Assembly: GCF_036226365.1 (NCBI RefSeq)
Contig: NZ_CP108462.1
Span: 1,798,001-1,862,000 of the forward strand
Source of the DNA: Streptomyces sp. NBC_01262
GTDB taxonomy: Bacteria; Actinomycetota; Actinomycetes; Streptomycetales; Streptomycetaceae
Direction of reading: 5' to 3'
DNA length: 64,000 bases
Shown: in pieces, positions 62,932-64,000 of the stretch
Numbering within the stretch: the first letter of the stretch is position 1
Layout: the number at the start of each line of letters is the position of its first letter
The notes under the pieces: generated by a model
The model's input: only the letters and a program-made list of their open reading frames with translations
What the model was told of the DNA's origin: nothing
Databases searched by the model: none
Position numbers and translations under genes: made by a program

Positions 62932-63423
62932 TCACCAGCCCAGGTGCAGGGGCGCGCCGTCGGTGACCGAGGGCTCTTCCCCGGCCTCGGTGAAGGTCTG
63001 CAACGCATCGATGAGGTGGCGCCGCTGGCCGACAGGCATCGCCTCGACGATGCGGGCGATCTCGGATCTGCGCCGGTCGGTGACCTCGCGCACCGCGTGC
63101 CGGCCAGTCCCGGTCAGCGAGATCACACTGGTGCGCCGGTCGGTGCGGGAGGCGCCACGGGCCACCATGTCCACCGCCACCAGGCGGTCGATCATCCGCA
63201 TCGCGGTGGACGGTTGCACGCTCAGCTCCGCGGCCAGCTGCGACAAGTTCATCGCACCTCGCGTGTCGAGCACCACCAGCATTCGGAACTGCGGCAGCGT
63301 CAGGGCTTCCTCCACCGCGCCCAGGGACCGGGCGGACACCGCGACCAGTAGTCGGGATGCGGTCAGCAGGGCATTGACCATCGCCTCGGCATCGGGCTCA
63401 GAGGCTGGCGAAGGGATCGGCAT
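62932..63423 (-). CDS. MarR-family transcriptional regulator
   Basis: 163 residues from ATG 63423, with GAAAGGG upstream. The winged helix-turn-helix is LTLPQFRMLVVLDTRGAMNL, SQLAAELSVQPSTAMRMIDR, with the wing ASRTDRRTSVISLT. It lies 123 bases upstream of the ClC reading frame in the same direction. The two operator-like sites lie between them. MarR proteins bind palindromes of about this size, so it is the best candidate for the window-wide CTTTGC palindrome. Confidence 0.92.
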   Translation of the reverse strand: MPIPSPASEPDAEAMVNALLTASRLLVAVSARSLGAVEEALTLPQFRMLVVLDTRGAMNLSQLAAELSVQPSTAMRMIDRLVAVDMVARGASRTDRRTSVISLTGTGRHAVREVTDRRRSEIARIVEAMPVGQRRHLIDALQTFTEAGEEPSVTDGAPLHLGW

Positions 63424-63499
63424 ACGCCCTTTCTAACAGCCCAAGCCCCCTCGTCGGCGAACAGTGCCCCAAACCGTCCACCGGAAGCGGTTCGCTGTC

Positions 63500-64000
63500 T
63501 CACCCGGTCGGTGCGGTCCGGGTGCAGGCGGCCTTGACGTCCTCCCAGCGGGCTGCCTGGGCGGGGGTGAGGGTGCCGCGCAGCTCGGCGAGTTTGAGGA
63601 GGTTGGCCTCGGCGGCCGAGGTGAGGGTCTGGGCCTCGGCGCGGTAGTGGTCGTCGATGAGGGCGTCGAGTTCGGCGTCGTTCATGACGGGGACGATGCG
63701 TTCGGTCAGCTTGTTCATGTCGCGGTAGGAGCCCTGGAGCCGGAAGCGCGGTTCGGTGCGGGAGGCGTCGGCCTGGGCGGCGGAGGCGATGTAGGCGCGG
63801 TTGACGGCCAAGACGGTGTGCCGGACGTGCAGGAGCTTGGTAAGGACGGCGATGATCCGGTCGAACTCGGCCGGCGGGCAGGGGCGGCCGAGTTGGTCGG
63901 CGCGCACCGAGTCGTCGCCCCGGGCGCGGCGCAGCAGGAGTTCGAGGTCGGTGCGGTCGTGGCCGGCGAGGGGGGCCAGGACGGGGTTGGAGGTGAGGGC
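63500..64000 (-). CDS. C-terminal part of a large protein, probably DNA repair ATPase-like
   Basis: Open from the window edge to a stop at 63500, about 166 residues visible. Segments LLRRARGDDSVRADQLGRPC, HTVLAVNRAYIASAAQADAS and VPVMNDAELDALIDDHYRAE resemble the end of actinomycete proteins annotated as DNA repair ATPase, from memory. No ATP-binding motif lies within the visible part. Confidence 0.6.
   Translation of the reverse strand, partial: ALTSNPVLAPLAGHDRTDLELLLRRARGDDSVRADQLGRPCPPAEFDRIIAVLTKLLHVRHTVLAVNRAYIASAAQADASRTEPRFRLQGSYRDMNKLTERIVPVMNDAELDALIDDHYRAEAQTLTSAAEANLLKLAELRGTLTPAQAARWEDVKAACTRTAPTG

Noticed and set aside
1..64000. CRISPR array or tRNA/rRNA genes
   Set aside because: No regularly spaced short repeats with unique spacers, and no cloverleaf with a conserved T-loop or rRNA-like stretch was noticed by eye.

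Overview
The window has very high GC, strong G/C third-position bias and actinomycete gene families: deazaflavin (F420) nitroreductase, a GlxA-like copper oxidase, SARP and winged-helix regulators, DUF4142 and DUF1996 secreted proteins. It is almost certainly a Streptomyces or close relative.

Layout. 0.1-5.7 kb: membrane and secreted proteins, then a strip of decayed gene pieces (acyl-CoA ligase, winged-helix/hydrolase, galactose-oxidase-like, a small secreted protein) around a DUF4142 gene. 5.7-36.5 kb: an extracellular contractile injection system (eCIS, phage-tail-like particle) on the minus strand. In transcription order it holds a SARP-AAA+ ATPase fusion, DUF4157 effector genes, tail cap (DUF4255), two sheath proteins, inner tube, a zinc-ribbon tail protein, a DUF6760-like small protein, a second tube protein, a Pro/Ala-rich protein, LysM, gpD-like hub, VgrG-like spike, PAAR tip, gp25 wedge, two baseplate J proteins, tail protein I, a fibre-like protein and a small coiled-coil protein. 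Many genes are coupled by ATGA or GTGA overlaps. 36.7-45.3 kb: two winged-helix/alpha-beta-hydrolase fusion genes, an FAD monooxygenase, a secreted protein and an acyl-CoA ligase, three of these targets preceded by the same 11-bp-phased TCAG repeats. 45.4-52.4 kb: M48 membrane protease, CopCD and DUF4142. 52.4-58.4 kb: a pseudogene-rich stretch around DUF1996, a methyltransferase and TetR. 58.4-64 kb: GlxA-like oxidase, nitroreductase, ClC transporter, MarR and the end of a large protein.

Most notable: the eCIS effector region is broken. An ancestral DUF4157-middle-ADP-ribosyltransferase gene (about 31168 down to 22492) carries an in-frame amber codon and a 5.8-kb composite transposon (22991-28795). 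The transposon is bounded by two inverted 1,899-bp IS units and a perfect 10-bp target duplication, and it carries another DUF4157 effector with a nucleotidyltransferase-like C-terminus. Removing the element and one copy of the duplication rejoins the host reading frame exactly. Separately, a 17-bp palindrome (CTTTGC-N5-GCAAAG) lies in front of three DUF4142 genes, DUF1996 and the ClC gene, with degenerate copies at the GlxA-like and ClC genes. A MarR gene sits next to the ClC copies.
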